A stretch of 64,000 nt of DNA from Acidobacteriota bacterium (GCA_003225175.1 QIBA01000050.1:58750-122749); one strand, 5' to 3'. Positions 45,070-54,814 are shown, numbered from the stretch's first letter. A program made the numbers and translations. Notes: generated from the sequence alone by a model not told the origin.

Positions 45070-47619
45070 ATGAAACTCAAGAAAGCTCCCTGGCTTTGCG
45101 CAGCATTGTTCTGCGTCATCGGCCCACTTTGGGCGGAACCTCATCTGAAATGCATCAAAATCGCGATCACCAATCCAACCGATCAGAATCGTTCAGCCGA
45201 AAACATCGTCCTTTCGGTGGCTGAGCTGCGAAAAGTCGCGCCGGATATCTACATTGGCTCACATATCGTGACGGCCACAGACGCAAGCACAGTTGCAGAA
45301 GATGCGGCGGCGTTGCGTACCCAGGAGCTCCCCTCGCAGGTCGACGATATCGACGGCGACCTGAAGCCCGACGAGCTGGCCTTCCAGATCGATCTGCGGC
45401 CTCATCAGACGCGAATCGTGACAATCACCTGGGGCCCGCCGGATCGCATCTTTCGTTTGCGAGGTGACTACGAGCCCCAAACCAACGCTGTCTTCACGAA
45501 GAAGATTGATGGTATGGGCTGGGAGTCGAAGCGAGAGTCGTTTCGTCTTTACTTCGACAAGCGCAATGCCATTGATCTTTACGGCAAGCCACGTCCCACT
45601 TTGCAACTGGAACGCTACGCCACTCCTGGATACATCTACCACAACTACTCGCCCGACGGCCGCGACATCTACCTGGTGGCCGACGCGCTCGGCATCGGCG
45701 CTCCCGGCGCATGGGTAAATGGAGAGGCGCAGCACATCTCTGAGGTGGACAATCGCAGTTGGCGCATCATTTCTACCGGTCCGGTACGCGCGATCGTGGA
45801 GCTTACTTATCAAGGGTGGAGGATCGCGGGTAAGAGCGTGAACCTGCGCGTGCGTGCGACACAGTGGGCTGGTGAGCGCGGCTTTCTTCAGACTGTCACA
45901 TCCACAGATGCCGGCGATCTGACTCTCGCCACTGGCCTCACTCAGCAGCAGGGAATTCCTGAAGTTCGCTCGCGAGCTGATGATGATCCATTATGGCTCG
46001 CAATGTGGGGAGAACAGGCGGTCGAAGGCGGAAATAAAGCAGTCTCTCCAATTTTGCGCGGAACCAATTTAGGATTAGCCATTATCATGGCTCCCGGCTC
46101 CGAAGCCATTCCCAATAAGGACAGCAAAGATTATCTGTTCACCTTCCCGCTGAAGAATGGAGCTGCCAGTTGGTACTCTCTCGCCGCATGGGACCAGGAA
46201 GGCAGTAATAATCCTGTACCCGTGGTCGGAGCACGCGAACCGCGCGAGCATGTCGCTCGCGTAGCCGGAGTGGATGCAATCAAAAATCAGGATCAACTCC
46301 TGGCGACGGTGAAGGACATCGCTGCACGGATGAAGTCCCCGGCGACGGTGAAGATTCTCTCTAGTTCACCAGAACTGCAGTCGGCGCCAGCCGATACCCT
46401 GCATCCGCCAAGCTCACGCACATACAAGCAAGCAATAGATCTCCTCCAGAAGGAGATAGATCGCACTGCGGAAAAACACAAGAACGATCTTAAGCTGGAT
46501 CAGATTGCCATCGTCGGCGCCTCGACGGGTTCCGGATTCTTTACGGATGGCAACAACCAAACGGGAGAATGGAAAACCCAGAAAGGATTCTTCTGGACTG
46601 GTGGGTTCTGGGTAGGTGAACTGTGGAAGATGTATGCGCGCACTCACGACGAGAAATATCGCCGATGGGCGGAGCTTTGGACATCCCCAATGTTGGGGAA
46701 GGAAGCGCAGCAGAATCACGATACTGGCTTCCTTTACTTCTATTCGTCCGTGGCCGGTTATCAGCTGATTCATGATCAAAAGCTCCGAGACAGCGCGATT
46801 CGCGGCGCAGATCACCTCCTTGATATGTACAACCCAACCACGGAGCTGATTCCCGCCTGGGGAAAAAACGGAGACGACTCCATCATCGATACGATGATGA
46901 ACCTCCAGCTTTTGTGGTGGGCGAGCCGTGAAACCGGTAATTCCAAATATAAAGATGTCGGACTCAAACATGCCTTGCGGACCGCTGACTGGTTCATTCG
47001 GCCGGATGGATCCGTGATCCAGTCGGTCCACTACAATCCCGGTGACAATCGGCAAGAGTTTCGTTTGCATGGAGGCGGAGCCAGTCCCGACCAGCCGTTT
47101 GCCTTTCCCAACGACGCAAAGCCAGGCGAGCGTGTCTTCTACCACACACATCAGGGATACTCGTGGGAGACGAGCTGGTCACGGGGAACAGCCTGGGCAC
47201 TGTATGGCTTCGCGACGGCCTATCGCGAGAGTCACGATCCGCGTCTGCTCGCGACTGCGCAGAAAGTTGCCGACTACATTCTTTCGGAGCTGCCGGAAGA
47301 TGGCGTTCCCTGGTATGACTTCTACGATGAAGGCGTAATGTTCCGAAATCGGGATTCATCGGCCGCTGCGATCGCAGCGGGAGGATTGCTGCAACTCGCA
47401 GGCCTCATGCAAAATGGAGAAAAGGCTCAGCTTTACCGCAGTCAGGCCGATCGCATTACACATTCCCTAATTGATCGCTATTTGACTCCCGCATATCCGG
47501 GAGATAATTCACCTCCAGGAATCTTGCGACACGGCAGCGGCACGCGTCCAGCGGACGGCATGCTGATTTACGGGCAGTACTATTTGCTTGAGACGCTGAT
47601 GGCTTTAGATGCACAGTAA
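45070..47619 (+). CDS. Secreted fusion: DUF4861 domain plus GH88 unsaturated glucuronyl hydrolase
   Basis: An 849-residue exported protein. After the signal peptide (1-22), residues about 25-430 match DUF4861 (ITNPTDQNRSAENIVLSVAELRK, DGDLKPDELAFQIDL, WESKRESFRLYFDKRNAIDLYGK). From about 455 a GH88 domain follows, with FFWTGGFWVGELWKMY, HDTGF (D551) and DTMMN (D607), the two aspartates that serve as catalytic residues in unsaturated glucuronyl hydrolases, then FRLHGGG and WSRGTAWALYGFA. It would remove the unsaturated uronate left by polysaccharide lyases and feed the KduI/KduD/Eda route. The DUF4861 half could add a second glycan-binding or catalytic activity. Confidence 0.87.
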   Translation: MKLKKAPWLCAALFCVIGPLWAEPHLKCIKIAITNPTDQNRSAENIVLSVAELRKVAPDIYIGSHIVTATDASTVAEDAAALRTQELPSQVDDIDGDLKPDELAFQIDLRPHQTRIVTITWGPPDRIFRLRGDYEPQTNAVFTKKIDGMGWESKRESFRLYFDKRNAIDLYGKPRPTLQLERYATPGYIYHNYSPDGRDIYLVADALGIGAPGAWVNGEAQHISEVDNRSWRIISTGPVRAIVELTYQGWRIAGKSVNLRVRATQWAGERGFLQTVTSTDAGDLTLATGLTQQQGIPEVRSRADDDPLWLAMWGEQAVEGGNKAVSPILRGTNLGLAIIMAPGSEAIPNKDSKDYLFTFPLKNGAASWYSLAAWDQEGSNNPVPVVGAREPREHVARVAGVDAIKNQDQLLATVKDIAARMKSPATVKILSSSPELQSAPADTLHPPSSRTYKQAIDLLQKEIDRTAEKHKNDLKLDQIAIVGASTGSGFFTDGNNQTGEWKTQKGFFWTGGFWVGELWKMYARTHDEKYRRWAELWTSPMLGKEAQQNHDTGFLYFYSSVAGYQLIHDQKLRDSAIRGADHLLDMYNPTTELIPAWGKNGDDSIIDTMMNLQLLWWASRETGNSKYKDVGLKHALRTADWFIRPDGSVIQSVHYNPGDNRQEFRLHGGGASPDQPFAFPNDAKPGERVFYHTHQGYSWETSWSRGTAWALYGFATAYRESHDPRLLATAQKVADYILSELPEDGVPWYDFYDEGVMFRNRDSSAAAIAAGGLLQLAGLMQNGEKAQLYRSQADRITHSLIDRYLTPAYPGDNSPPGILRHGSGTRPADGMLIYGQYYLLETLMALDAQ

Positions 47620-47632
47620 GCTTTCAGATTGT

Positions 47633-47776
47633 GTGGTTCCGGCCGCCCTCGGCCGGTACACGGCTTAACAAGCTAATGCGTTGTAAGGACCATGCGTCGC
47701 GTCTGCACGTGGCTTGTTTTACCCGAGCATCATAGAACTCTTGAGCAGCGTCCCGGCCGAGGGCGGCCGGAACCAC
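47633..47776. repeat. 144-base element with long perfect terminal inverted repeats
   Basis: The first 24 bases (from GTGGTTCCGGCCGCCC at 47633) are the exact reverse complement of the last 24 (47753-47776, ending GGCCGGAACCAC). Inside lies a second pair AACAAGC (47667-47673) / GCTTGTT (47712-47718). No coding potential is seen. It fills the whole gap between the GH88 fusion and the alginate-lyase gene. Confidence 0.85.
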
Positions 47777-47786
47777 GGAATCGATC

Positions 47787-48989
47787 ATGTACTTTCTGAC
47801 TTTGTTTTTAGTCCTAATTCTTCAAGTGCCTGCTGATGTCAAACTCTCGAGAGTCTTCTTGCTCAACGCCAGAGTGCTCCAGCAGGAGCGTCAATCCGCC
47901 CAGGTTCACGCTGACAAGCGAAGTGATGTAGTTCGAGCCGCGCGCGCTGAGGCCGACAAAGCCATGAGCGAAGGCCCATTCTCTGTAATGCAGAAGAATG
48001 CGACTCCTTCCAGCGGCGACAAACACGATTACATGAGCCTCGCTCCGTACTTCTGGCCGAATCCAGATACCCCCAATCGGTTGCCGTACATTCGCCGCGA
48101 TGGCGAGCGCAATCCCGAGATCAAGCAGATCGCCGACCACGAAAACATGAGCAAGATGTGCAATGCCACGCGCGCACTCGCGCTTGCCTATTACCTTACT
48201 GGCAATGAAGACTACGCTGCGCGGGCAGCCTTGCTGTTGCGCACCTGGTTTCTCGATCCGAAAACGAAAATGAATCCCAATCTGGAATTTGCTCAGGGGA
48301 TACGCGGCGTGAACACTGGCCGCGGAATCGGCATTATCGAAACGCACGGGCTTACAGCGGTCGTGGATGCTGCCGGGTTGTTAGAAGGTTCCAGCAGTTG
48401 GAAGACTGAGGATCAATCTGGACTGAGAAAATGGTTTGAGAGCTTCCTCGACTGGCTGCAAACGAGCAAGCATGGACAAGACGAATCAAATGCCAAGAAT
48501 AACCACGGCAGCTTTTACGACGTTCAGGTCGTTGACTTCGCTTTGTTCGTTGGACATCGCGATCTGGCTCATGAGATCGCAGGCAAAGCTGCCCAGAAGC
48601 GCATCGCAACTCAAATTGAACCCGATGGCAGGCAGCCACTTGAACTTGCACGCACAAAATCCTTTGGATATAGCGCGTTCAATTTGCGTGCTCTCACCGA
48701 GCTGGCTACCCTCGCTGATCAAGTCGGGGTTGACTTATGGCACTTCCAGACCGCCGATGGCCGGAGTATACGAAAGGCCCTCGATTATCTTCTCCCTTAT
48801 GCCATGGGAGAGAAGCAGTGGCCCTATAGGCAGATTGAGAATATGCGTCCGGATGAGATTGCAGCGCCATTGCTGGAAGCCGCACAGGTTTACAAAGATC
48901 CGAAATACGAAGCTGCGGCCAAAAAACTAGCGGCAGGACATCGCAATGTAAGTCTCGTCTCACTTGAAGCCGGCACGAGGACCGACTAG
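47787..48989 (+). CDS. Alginate-lyase-family exported protein
   Basis: A 400-residue protein with a short signal sequence (1-16). The fold is that of the Alginate_lyase family (PL5-like alpha/alpha toroid). Markers are [79 protein letters not shown] and the active-site block [20 protein letters not shown]. Family members cleave alginate or other uronate polymers by beta-elimination and would produce substrate for the GH88/GH105 proteins. Specificity is unknown, and acidobacterial relatives are common near pectin genes. Confidence 0.82.
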   Translation: MYFLTLFLVLILQVPADVKLSRVFLLNARVLQQERQSAQVHADKRSDVVRAARAEADKAMSEGPFSVMQKNATPSSGDKHDYMSLAPYFWPNPDTPNRLPYIRRDGERNPEIKQIADHENMSKMCNATRALALAYYLTGNEDYAARAALLLRTWFLDPKTKMNPNLEFAQGIRGVNTGRGIGIIETHGLTAVVDAAGLLEGSSSWKTEDQSGLRKWFESFLDWLQTSKHGQDESNAKNNHGSFYDVQVVDFALFVGHRDLAHEIAGKAAQKRIATQIEPDGRQPLELARTKSFGYSAFNLRALTELATLADQVGVDLWHFQTADGRSIRKALDYLLPYAMGEKQWPYRQIENMRPDEIAAPLLEAAQVYKDPKYEAAAKKLAAGHRNVSLVSLEAGTRTD

Positions 48990-49115
48990 CTCCCATCCAC
49001 ACTGATCCGCAGTTTCATATTGACTTTCGCCGCGTTTCGTCGCACCAAGAGAATGTGAAAGGCCTCGCCGTGTCTCGAAATGGGAATTGGCAGAACGCGC
49101 GGAGATGAGATGAAT

Positions 49116-49179
49116 GTGATATCTCATGAAATCACGGTGAGACCGGATGAGATATCTCACCTGTATCATGAGATATCAC
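49116..49179. repeat. Triple palindromic site between convergent genes
   Basis: GTGATATCTCATGA (49116-49129) and its exact reverse complement TCATGAGATATCAC (49166-49179) flank a perfect palindrome TGAGATATCTCA (49148-49159). All three share the core GAGATATC. The region between the alginate-lyase and radical SAM genes (48990-49274) holds no other feature. Confidence 0.85.
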
Positions 49180-49274
49180 GACGAGATTCCATAAGATCTA
49201 GTGTTGTAAGTCCTTTAGATGATGAGATCAGCTCTAGATTTCAGTTTTAGCGCGCGGCACGGGCAGAACGTCTT

Positions 49275-50768
49275 CTACACGTAGGCGCGTTCGGCTCGTC
49301 GAATCGCACGGTAGCGCTGGAAGGCCTGCCGCTCATCTTCCAATCCCAGGACGGTTTTCAGAGTGCATCCGCGGAATGTGTGAGCGAGCATTTTTCTACC
49401 TTGCCGCAAGACGAACTTCGGATTGCGGAATAGCGCGACTGGAAAGTGGGCAGCCTTCATCCATCGTTCTGCACGCCAACGCAGAAATTCAATCTCTTCC
49501 GCTTCCAACTTCTCTGATCGTACGATGGCGGTGGTGCCGTCGTACTCCTCAACATGATCGTTGATGATGAGCTGGCGCTGGCGAAAGTCTTCGGTCATCG
49601 GTGTGCCGGGATACGGTGTGGGATGCTGAATGTATGGCCAATCGATGTAGCGTCGGGCAAAGCTCAAGTTCGCCTCGACGGATTCGCGCGTATCATTGGG
49701 ATTTCCGACGATCAGTCCACCAACTACGTACATCTTGTTGCGATGGATATAGTCGATAGCTTGCAGCGTCGCGTTCCCAACCTTCTTTCCCTTGTCGCGC
49801 ATGATGTTCTTCGAGCTGGCGCGGAGAAACTGAAGATCGTCCTCAAGAATGTTCTCAATTCCCAAAAAGACGTACTTGAATCCGGCTTTTCGCATGAGCG
49901 GAGCCAGCGTTTCACCATAATTCGCGATGGCTGAAGTCATGCCCTGAACGATGTACTCGACGTCGTCAAGATCAGCCGCAACGATCGCTTTACACAGCTC
50001 CTCGAAACGATGAACATTCAGCGTAATGTTGTCGTCGACCAGAAAGAGTGTCTGCGCCCCATGTTCGCGGGCGTCGCGGATATCAGCCAGCACGCGATCA
50101 AATGAATAAGTGTGAAAGTTGCGTCCCCGCATCTGTATGATCGAACAGAAGCTGCAGTCGAAGGTGCATCCGCGCGATGTCTCGATTACGTCTACTTGGC
50201 GCCCCAGCATTGTGTAACCGTGAAGGACGCGAGCTCTGCGATTCGGCAATCGGATTTCGCCATCCTCCAAACTGTGCACAGAACGTGGGAGATTCTCGTG
50301 CCACTTCTCTTCGCAGCGATAGGACAAGCCTGCGATGTTGAACAAGCTGCGGCCATTCTCAATGGCTCGTACTAATTCCCGAAATGTGACTTCACCTTCG
50401 CCGTGCACAATGAAGTCCACCCCTGATCCCAGGTCCATGTAAGCTTGCGGCGCGAGGCTTGGATCATAGCCGCCGACGACGATGTGCACATCCGGTATGA
50501 GTGATCGGATCAAAGCAGCGATCTTCAGTGCGGTCTTGCGTTGGAATGTCATTACCGACATCCCAACCAAGTCAGGTTTGATCTCACCAATAAGTCGTTC
50601 TACAGTCGAGCGCACCTCTTTTTGAACAAGAATCAGGTCGGCCACCGCGACACGATGATGACCGTCAACATTGCCGGCTAGCGAGGTGAGCGCACCATTG
50701 GGCATGCGGATCGCCACGGTGGGCATGTGCTCGAACGAATCAGGCATCGAGAGCAGAAGGATGTTCAT
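49275..50768 (-). CDS. B12-binding-domain radical SAM protein
   Basis: A 497-residue protein. The N-terminal Rossmann domain (1-140) is of the cobalamin-binding type seen in BchE-like enzymes (LVGMSVMTFQRKTALKIAALIR, VVGGYDPSLAPQAYMDLGSGVDFIVHGEGE). The cobalamin-ligand motif DxHxxG is absent. The radical SAM core has the cluster motif CTFDCSFC (C201, C205, C208) and DDNITLN. C-terminal residues 400-497 are helical and basic. Relatives catalyse methylations, cyclisations or lipid modifications, and here the substrate is unknown. It is downstream of the fucose genes but separated from them by a palindromic repeat. Confidence 0.85.
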   Translation of the reverse strand: MNILLLSMPDSFEHMPTVAIRMPNGALTSLAGNVDGHHRVAVADLILVQKEVRSTVERLIGEIKPDLVGMSVMTFQRKTALKIAALIRSLIPDVHIVVGGYDPSLAPQAYMDLGSGVDFIVHGEGEVTFRELVRAIENGRSLFNIAGLSYRCEEKWHENLPRSVHSLEDGEIRLPNRRARVLHGYTMLGRQVDVIETSRGCTFDCSFCSIIQMRGRNFHTYSFDRVLADIRDAREHGAQTLFLVDDNITLNVHRFEELCKAIVAADLDDVEYIVQGMTSAIANYGETLAPLMRKAGFKYVFLGIENILEDDLQFLRASSKNIMRDKGKKVGNATLQAIDYIHRNKMYVVGGLIVGNPNDTRESVEANLSFARRYIDWPYIQHPTPYPGTPMTEDFRQRQLIINDHVEEYDGTTAIVRSEKLEAEEIEFLRWRAERWMKAAHFPVALFRNPKFVLRQGRKMLAHTFRGCTLKTVLGLEDERQAFQRYRAIRRAERAYV

Positions 50769-50883
50769 TCAACCCCTCAAAACGAGGAACTCTTTTAGGG
50801 AGTTCCTCACGATTACGAAAGATACTCCCAAGCCGGGCTTTTGCGTAGAGGTGCAAAAAACTATAAGGGGCCAAGCTGCATGG

Positions 50884-50908
50884 TAGAGACGTAGCATACA
50901 CGTCTCTA
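50884..50908. repeat. Palindromic hairpin upstream of the radical SAM gene
   Basis: TAGAGACGT (50884-50892) and ACGTCTCTA (50900-50908) form a perfect 9-base stem with a 7-base loop AGCATAC. There is no T-run. It may be an interspersed repeat or a weak terminator at the end of the fucosidase gene. Confidence 0.7.
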
Positions 50909-50926
50909 GAGTGCGCAAAGCGATCC

Positions 50927-52321
50927 TTACACTCCGTCCCGGGGCTTCTCATTGCGGACAAAGATGTTGTCCTGCGTCGGTTCCGCATCGCACTCGATCG
51001 CCAGCGTTGTTACGGGATGATCCGGCGCCTGCTGCGGCAGGTTATACATGTGGAGCTGATAGGCATCCTGCTTGAATTCGACTTTCTGATTGCTCGCAAA
51101 CAGCCGCACGGATTTCGCGTTCACCTTCAGGCCGCACATATTCACGTCGCCGCCGGGCCAGTAATGAACATGCATAAATAATGTGTTCCCGGTGCGCGTG
51201 TAGCTGGCATATGCGGAACGGCGTGGTTCGCAGTGATCGGATTTGTAGATCGTGTCTCCATTCTTGCTCATCCACTGGCCGACTTCCTGCAGAATGCGAA
51301 CCGACGCTTCCGGGATGGAACCATCTGCTCGCGGACCGATATTCAAGAGATAATTGCCGCCGTCGCGCGCGCATGTGATCAGGTTGCGAATCACCGTTCT
51401 TGCGTTCTTCCAGTTATCGTCCGCACGCTGGTATCCCCAGCTATCGTTCAGCGTCATGCAGGACTCCCACGCGCGACCGCCGGTTTCTGCAGAGATGCGC
51501 TGTTCGGGAGTGGAGAAATCTCCCTGCAGTTTATTGCGATTATTCACGATGATCTCCGACTGAAGCTGGAAGACCATTTCGTTCATCTTGACTGACTCCC
51601 ACCCTGCTGCGTCGAGAGGCCAGGCCACGTCGTACCAGAGAACGTCGATCTTTCCGTAGTTGGTGAGCAGCTCACGGATGAGTCCGTGGGTGTAATCGAC
51701 GAATCGCCTGCGTGCGGCTTCGTCTGTTGCACAGTTGGCCCCGTCGGGATGATGCCAGTCCATCAGCGAGTAGTAGAAGCCAACACGTAAGCCTTCGGCG
51801 CGAGCTGCTTCCACGTACTCGCGTACCAAATCACGTCCCGGACCTTGTTTGGCGGCGTTGTAGTTCGTGAATTTTGTATCCCACAGGCAGAATCCTTCGT
51901 GATGCTTCGTTGTCATCACCATGTACTTCTGTCCAGCTGCCTTGGCCAGCCGCGCGAAGTCGCGAGGCGCATTCGGCTTTGGTTTGAACTGCTTCGTGAG
52001 CGCCGTGTATTCCTCAATCGGGATTGCCTCATTCTCCATCGCCCATTCATGACGAGCTCGCGCGCTGTAGAGCCCCCAATGAATGAACATGCCGAACTTT
52101 GCCGCATGCCACCACTGCATGCGCTGCTCGCGATTCGCGGCGATCGCCGGCGGCTCGCCAACCTGCTCCTGTGGATCGAGCATGTGAATGGAGGTTTGTC
52201 CTTCAGGAATCTGCTGGGCGGGAGGCTGGGTCGCGGTCTGCGCCTTGAGCACTCCTGCCGTGACTAGCGAAGCGCCAGCGCCTTTCAGCCACGCTCGCCG
52301 GGAGATAGTCTTATCGTTCAT
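50927..52321 (-). CDS. Tat-exported alpha-L-fucosidase (GH29)
   Basis: A 464-residue glycoside hydrolase that releases alpha-L-fucose. The twin-arginine signal is SRRAWLKGAG followed by a hydrophobic run. The GH29 barrel shows WWHAAKFGMFIHWGLYS, KYMVMTTKHHEGFCLWDTK and GFYYSLMDWHHP, with nucleophile D231 in VLWYDVAWP, NNR and GNYLLNIGPRADG. A C-terminal beta domain (about 370-464) follows. It is the last gene of the fucose cluster. The end product would enter the pathway encoded upstream. Confidence 0.92.
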   Translation of the reverse strand: MNDKTISRRAWLKGAGASLVTAGVLKAQTATQPPAQQIPEGQTSIHMLDPQEQVGEPPAIAANREQRMQWWHAAKFGMFIHWGLYSARARHEWAMENEAIPIEEYTALTKQFKPKPNAPRDFARLAKAAGQKYMVMTTKHHEGFCLWDTKFTNYNAAKQGPGRDLVREYVEAARAEGLRVGFYYSLMDWHHPDGANCATDEAARRRFVDYTHGLIRELLTNYGKIDVLWYDVAWPLDAAGWESVKMNEMVFQLQSEIIVNNRNKLQGDFSTPEQRISAETGGRAWESCMTLNDSWGYQRADDNWKNARTVIRNLITCARDGGNYLLNIGPRADGSIPEASVRILQEVGQWMSKNGDTIYKSDHCEPRRSAYASYTRTGNTLFMHVHYWPGGDVNMCGLKVNAKSVRLFASNQKVEFKQDAYQLHMYNLPQQAPDHPVTTLAIECDAEPTQDNIFVRNEKPRDGV

Positions 52322-52362
52322 TGGGGAGTCCTTGTGAGGGAAATTTTTCTTGAAACAGTGAG

Positions 52363-52701
52363 CTACTTCTCAAGCTTGAAAATGCGTTCCATCAGCAACC
52401 ACTTTTCCCCTGGGTTCGCCTCGGGGAGAGGCTGCTGGAACTTCCACATCAATTGTTCCCATTCCTGCACTTTAGGATTCTTGCGATCGGCGGCTCGCTT
52501 TGCTTCAAATGAGAAACGGTCATTCACTTCCATAATCATGAACATCCGGGTGCCAAGTAGATAGATTTCAAGATCTTCGATTCCCGCTTGCGTGATGCTC
52601 TGCGTGATCTCCGGCCAGATCCTCTCGTGATATTTCTTGTATTCGGCGATCAGCTGGAGATCGTCCTTGAGATCGAGAGTGAGGCAGTAGCGCCGATTCA
52701 T
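52363..52701 (-). CDS. L-rhamnose/L-fucose mutarotase
   Basis: A 112-residue protein of the rhamnose-mutarotase family (DUF718). It has YCLTLDLKDDLQLIAEYKKYHERIWPEITQSITQAGIEDLEIYLLGTRMFMIMEVND and PKVQEWEQLMWKFQQPLPEANPGEKWLLMERIFKL. It interconverts alpha and beta anomers of a 6-deoxyhexose, here most likely L-fucose. The ATG overlaps the permease stop (ATGA), which fixes the start. The frame stays open upstream inside the permease gene, but that part is not real. Confidence 0.88.
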   Translation of the reverse strand: MNRRYCLTLDLKDDLQLIAEYKKYHERIWPEITQSITQAGIEDLEIYLLGTRMFMIMEVNDRFSFEAKRAADRKNPKVQEWEQLMWKFQQPLPEANPGEKWLLMERIFKLEK

Positions 52702-54017
52702 GCGCGTTGCGCCTCGACCGCCGGACGAATACTCGATGCTCCAGAATGCTTGTACCCCGCGACAGCGAAGTACAGGATGTACAGATAACAGATCAGCGGA
52801 ACGATGAAGGCGGTTTGGATATTGGTGGCGTCGGAGATACGTCCCATGATGGCAGGGAAGATCGCGCCCCCGATAATCGCCATTACCATGAGCGAGGAGC
52901 CCCGCTTGGTTAACGGTCCCAGATCCTTGATTCCAAGCGCAAGGATGGTCCGGAACATGATCGAGTGAAAGAAGCCGATCTACACGACGGCCCATACCGG
53001 CAGGCTGCCATGAGCAAGCAGGGCTAGCGAGACAGAGGCAAGACATCCTATGGCGAAGATCGAAAGCAGGCGCGCAGGAGCAATGGTCTTCATCAGCGCC
53101 GATCCAGTAAAGCGCCCAATCATGAATCCGAACTGGTGTCCGAGCAGGTAGTATGCAGCGATAGCGGCAGTCATACCGGGCACCGTGTGCTGCGCAAATC
53201 GAATCACAAAACTGGCAACTCCCACTTGCGCTCCTACGTAAAAGAACTGGGCGATCACACCTTTCACCAAATGAGGATGTGAAAGAACAGAGTCGGAGTG
53301 CAGCTCCGCGGCAGTGGATTTGTCTGCTTCCTCGATCACGTCAGGCAGATGCGTAAAATAAGTGGCAGCAGCGACTACCAGGAATATTCCGGCTATCAAT
53401 AGATAGGGCACCTTGACCGTGCCTGCCTGAACGGCGCGATAGGCTTGCACCTGTCCAGCGCTCATCAGAGCAAGTTGCGCCGGAGTGTATTCCACGCCTG
53501 TGAGAATCAGCGCACGGCCCAGCAGAGGAGAGATTGTCGCCCCGACAGCGTTAAACGACTGCGCGAAGTTCAATCTCCGCTCTGCACTCGCCGCAGGACC
53601 GAGAACGGTCACGTAAGGATTGGCCGCAACTTCAAGAAAACTCTGGCCGCAGGCCATCACAAAGAGTGCAACCAGGAAGAATGCATAGACGCCGATCGAA
53701 GCAGCCGGCAGAAAAAGCAATGCGCCTGTTGCACACAGCAACAGTCCAAACAATATGCCGCGCTTATAGCCGATGCGCTCCATCAATTTGCCGGCGGGAA
53801 AAGCGGCTAGGAAATAGCCTCCAAAGAATGCGACTTGGATAAATGAAGATTGAAAATCTGTGAGTGCAAATGCCGTTTTAAACCGTGGAATCAGGATGTC
53901 ATTCAGATTTACGCCAAAGGCCCACAGAAAAAAGAGCGAAGTAATCAGTACAAACGGCCTCAGAAATCTTCGCTCCGTAATGTGCGCTGATATGGCGGCT
54001 TGAGATCGAGTCGACAT
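52698..54017 (-). pseudogene. fucP: FucP-like L-fucose MFS permease interrupted by TAG
   Basis: A full FucP-type permease of 439 codons with one in-frame TAG at 52980-52982 (codon 346). The first 345 residues include FFLWAFGVNLNDILIPRFK, GGYFLAAFPAGKLMERIGYKRGI, QSFLEVAANPYVTVLGP and RFTGSALMK. After the TAG the same frame goes on with IGFFHSIMFRTILALGIKDLG, then the last two or three helices, and ends at the ATGA overlap with the mutarotase gene. The downstream part has no good start of its own. Loss of three helices should inactivate transport, so this is a recent pseudogene, a suppressed stop or a sequence error. Confidence 0.8.
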
Positions 54018-54031
54018 GCAGTGCGGCCTCT

Positions 54032-54814
54032 CTAAGTGATTGCGCGATCCAGATGCACATAACCCCCATCCACGAACAACTGCTGTCCTGTGGTATGGCC
54101 CGAGCGTGGACTCAACAGAAAGATCGCGGTCCAGGCGATCTCGTCGGCAAGGGTCATCCGCTTGCCCAGCGGGATTTTTGCGGTAATACTTGCCAGCTTC
54201 TCAGCAGGATTCGAAAAAGTATCGAGCCACTGGCGATAAAGCGGCGTCATCACTTCAGCTGGGAGGATCGCGTTGACGCGGATTTCATAGGGAAGGAGCT
54301 CTACCGCCCATTCCCGTGTGAGTGCCAGGATGGCTCCCTTGGCAGAGGCATAGCCTGAAGTTCCGCCTTGCCCAGTGATCGCCGTTTTGGAACTGATGTT
54401 GACGATCGCGCCGCTCGCCTTTTTCAAATAAGGCAGCGAATAGTGCGCCATGTTGTAGTAGTGGAGAAGGTTGCGTTCCAGAGATTCGACATATTTCTCG
54501 GGGCTCCCTTCTTCGAGCCCGATCTTGTCATTGACGCCGGCGTTGTTCACCAGCGCATCGATCCGACCAAGCTGTCGGTGAGCTTCGGAGACAACTCGCC
54601 TGCACTCTTCCGGCTTGCTCAACTCTGCCTGAATACAAACAGCTTGCTTGTGTTTCGCTTTCAGCTCTTTCTCGATTTGCCGCAATGTCTTTTCATCACG
54701 ATCAACGATTACCGGAACTGCACCTTCGTCGACACTGGTGCGCGTGATCGCCGCGCCAATCCCCTTCGCGCCTCCGGTAATGACGATGACCTTATCCTTA
54801 AGCTGCAAGTCCAT
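54032..54814 (-). CDS. L-fucose dehydrogenase-like short-chain dehydrogenase
   Basis: A 260-residue SDR. NAD(P) motif TGGAKGIG (13-20) is followed by NNAGVNDKIGLE, catalytic Ser in NISSKTAITGQGGTSGYASAKG (Tyr/Lys), and ILPAEVMTPLYRQWLDTF, which is characteristic of L-fucose dehydrogenases of the non-phosphorylating pathway. It would oxidise L-fucose to L-fuconolactone. The fuconolactonase gene overlaps its start by 17 bases on the same strand, which supports the role. Confidence 0.83.
   Translation of the reverse strand: MDLQLKDKVIVITGGAKGIGAAITRTSVDEGAVPVIVDRDEKTLRQIEKELKAKHKQAVCIQAELSKPEECRRVVSEAHRQLGRIDALVNNAGVNDKIGLEEGSPEKYVESLERNLLHYYNMAHYSLPYLKKASGAIVNISSKTAITGQGGTSGYASAKGAILALTREWAVELLPYEIRVNAILPAEVMTPLYRQWLDTFSNPAEKLASITAKIPLGKRMTLADEIAWTAIFLLSPRSGHTTGQQLFVDGGYVHLDRAIT

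Noticed and set aside
52363..53046. Longer version of the mutarotase frame starting inside the permease gene.
   Set aside because: The upstream 115 codons are out-of-frame permease sequence. The ATGA overlap at 52701 marks the real start.
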